Shown piece by piece: positions 63,536 through 64,000 of a stretch of DNA of 64,000 nt. Each line of letters starts with the position of its first letter. Positions within the stretch are counted from its first letter, which is position 1. The translations under genes were made by a program, and so were the position numbers. The stretch comes from Sphaerolaimus hirsutus (Eukaryota; Nematoda; Chromadorea; Monhysterida; Sphaerolaimidae), in NCBI GenBank assembly GCA_964036195.1, contig OZ038453.1, forward strand, positions 2,375,438 to 2,439,437, in the 5' to 3' direction. Under the pieces are notes generated by a model, which saw only the letters and a list, made by a program, of their open reading frames with translations, ran no database searches and had not been told where the DNA came from.

Positions 63536-64000
63536 TCAGCCAACAGTGTCTCGACAGCCGACACAATTATGGCTCTAAATCGTTTCATTTCGCGTCGCGG
63601 CATGCCGGACACGATTTGGTCCGACAATGCCCCCGCGTTCAAAAATTGCGTCAAATTACTGCCGGACGTAAAATGGCATTTTATCACAGCCAACAGTCCC
63701 TGGCAAGGCGGTGTGTACGAACGCATGGTCGGCTTAGTCAAATGCTTGCTCAAAAAAGCATGTGGCCGACGTTGTCTCACATGGCATGAGTTTCTCACAG
63801 TCATGCTTGACGTCGAATTCTCCGTCAACACGCGACCATTGTCATATTTGTCAAACACAGACATTGGTGCTGCGATACTCCGCCCAATACATTTTCTTTG
63901 GGGCACCCCACCACCATGTTACATGGATGAAAAACGTGAGTTGGAACTCGATTCCACCACGATTAAGCCCATGCGAAAAATTCCAAAAGAGAAATGGGAT
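63536..64000 (+). CDS. BEL/Pao integrase C-terminal part, shifted frame, partial
   Basis: Frame 2 is open from 63536 to the edge and continues the integrase catalytic core: RRGMPDTIWSDNAPAFKN carries the second Asp and PWQGGVYERMVGLVK the catalytic Glu, followed by VNTRPLSY. The join to the preceding frame needs a one-base shift near 63530-63545, either a mutation or an assembly error. Confidence 0.85.

Larger units (their letters stand above)
56500..64000 (+). mobile_element. BEL/Pao LTR retrotransposon, cut by right edge
   Basis: The order is 5' LTR, primer-binding site, gag with a DUF1759-type core, three CCHC knuckles, aspartic protease, RT, RNase H and integrase, the BEL/Pao layout. Gag and pol share a single frame broken by a TAA and a TAG, and integrase is broken by a frameshift, so this copy is probably dead unless the stops are recoded. 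The 3' end is outside the window. Confidence 0.92.

Overview
This is eukaryotic, invertebrate-looking DNA: small exons separated by GT-AG introns, AATAAA signals, and a dense load of retrotransposons and short terminal-inverted-repeat (TIR) elements. I see no operons, tRNA or rRNA genes, or CRISPR arrays. The 7TM receptor resembles the serpentine receptors that are abundant in nematodes, so an ecdysozoan, possibly a nematode, is my best guess. That guess is weak.

Layout. (1) 1-~8.2 kb, minus strand: a Ty3/Gypsy-like LTR retrotransposon running off the left edge. One uninterrupted 2,144-codon frame (6434 to 3) carries gag with a CCHC knuckle, then a signal peptide, Cys-rich ectodomain, furin-like site and TM helix (Env-like), then the aspartic protease and the start of reverse transcriptase. 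The order gag-env-pro-RT is unusual. (2) 9.4-11.5 kb, plus strand: a four-exon gene whose product resembles tumor protein D52 (TPD52). (3) 12.2-20.0 kb, minus strand, convergent with it: a 7TM receptor gene. I joined its exons by matching splice phases, one helix per exon from TM1 to TM7, plus a C-terminal tail. Nearly every intron is filled by transposable elements. (4) 20-57 kb: repeats, including hAT-like elements with 8-bp target-site duplications (TSDs) and interiors made of one iterated short word; TA-flanked elements with CCGTATTT ends; large palindromes; two direct segmental duplications; a 1.2-kb minisatellite; an orphan Penelope-like GIY-YIG domain; and a 200-N gap. (5) 56.5-64 kb, plus strand: a BEL/Pao LTR retrotransposon running off the right edge, with two in-frame stops, a lost RT catalytic Asp and an integrase frameshift.

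The most interesting signal is an intron-making transposon (introner). In the TPD52-like gene (11075-11240) and the receptor gene (19541-19917) a whole intron is exactly one TIR element. The element starts GTGCCA(G/C)TCCC, which supplies the GT donor. It ends GGGA(C/G)TGCC plus a few pyrimidines, and the CAG that completes the acceptor is the duplicated 3-bp target. A third copy in the receptor (13809-14165) landed in CTG, so exact removal restores the frame but leaves no AG acceptor. Related elements elsewhere share the ends and CAG, CTG or CGG duplications.

All calls come from reading the sequence by eye; no database search was run. LTR outer boundaries, the receptor N-terminus and some splice sites remain uncertain and are marked.
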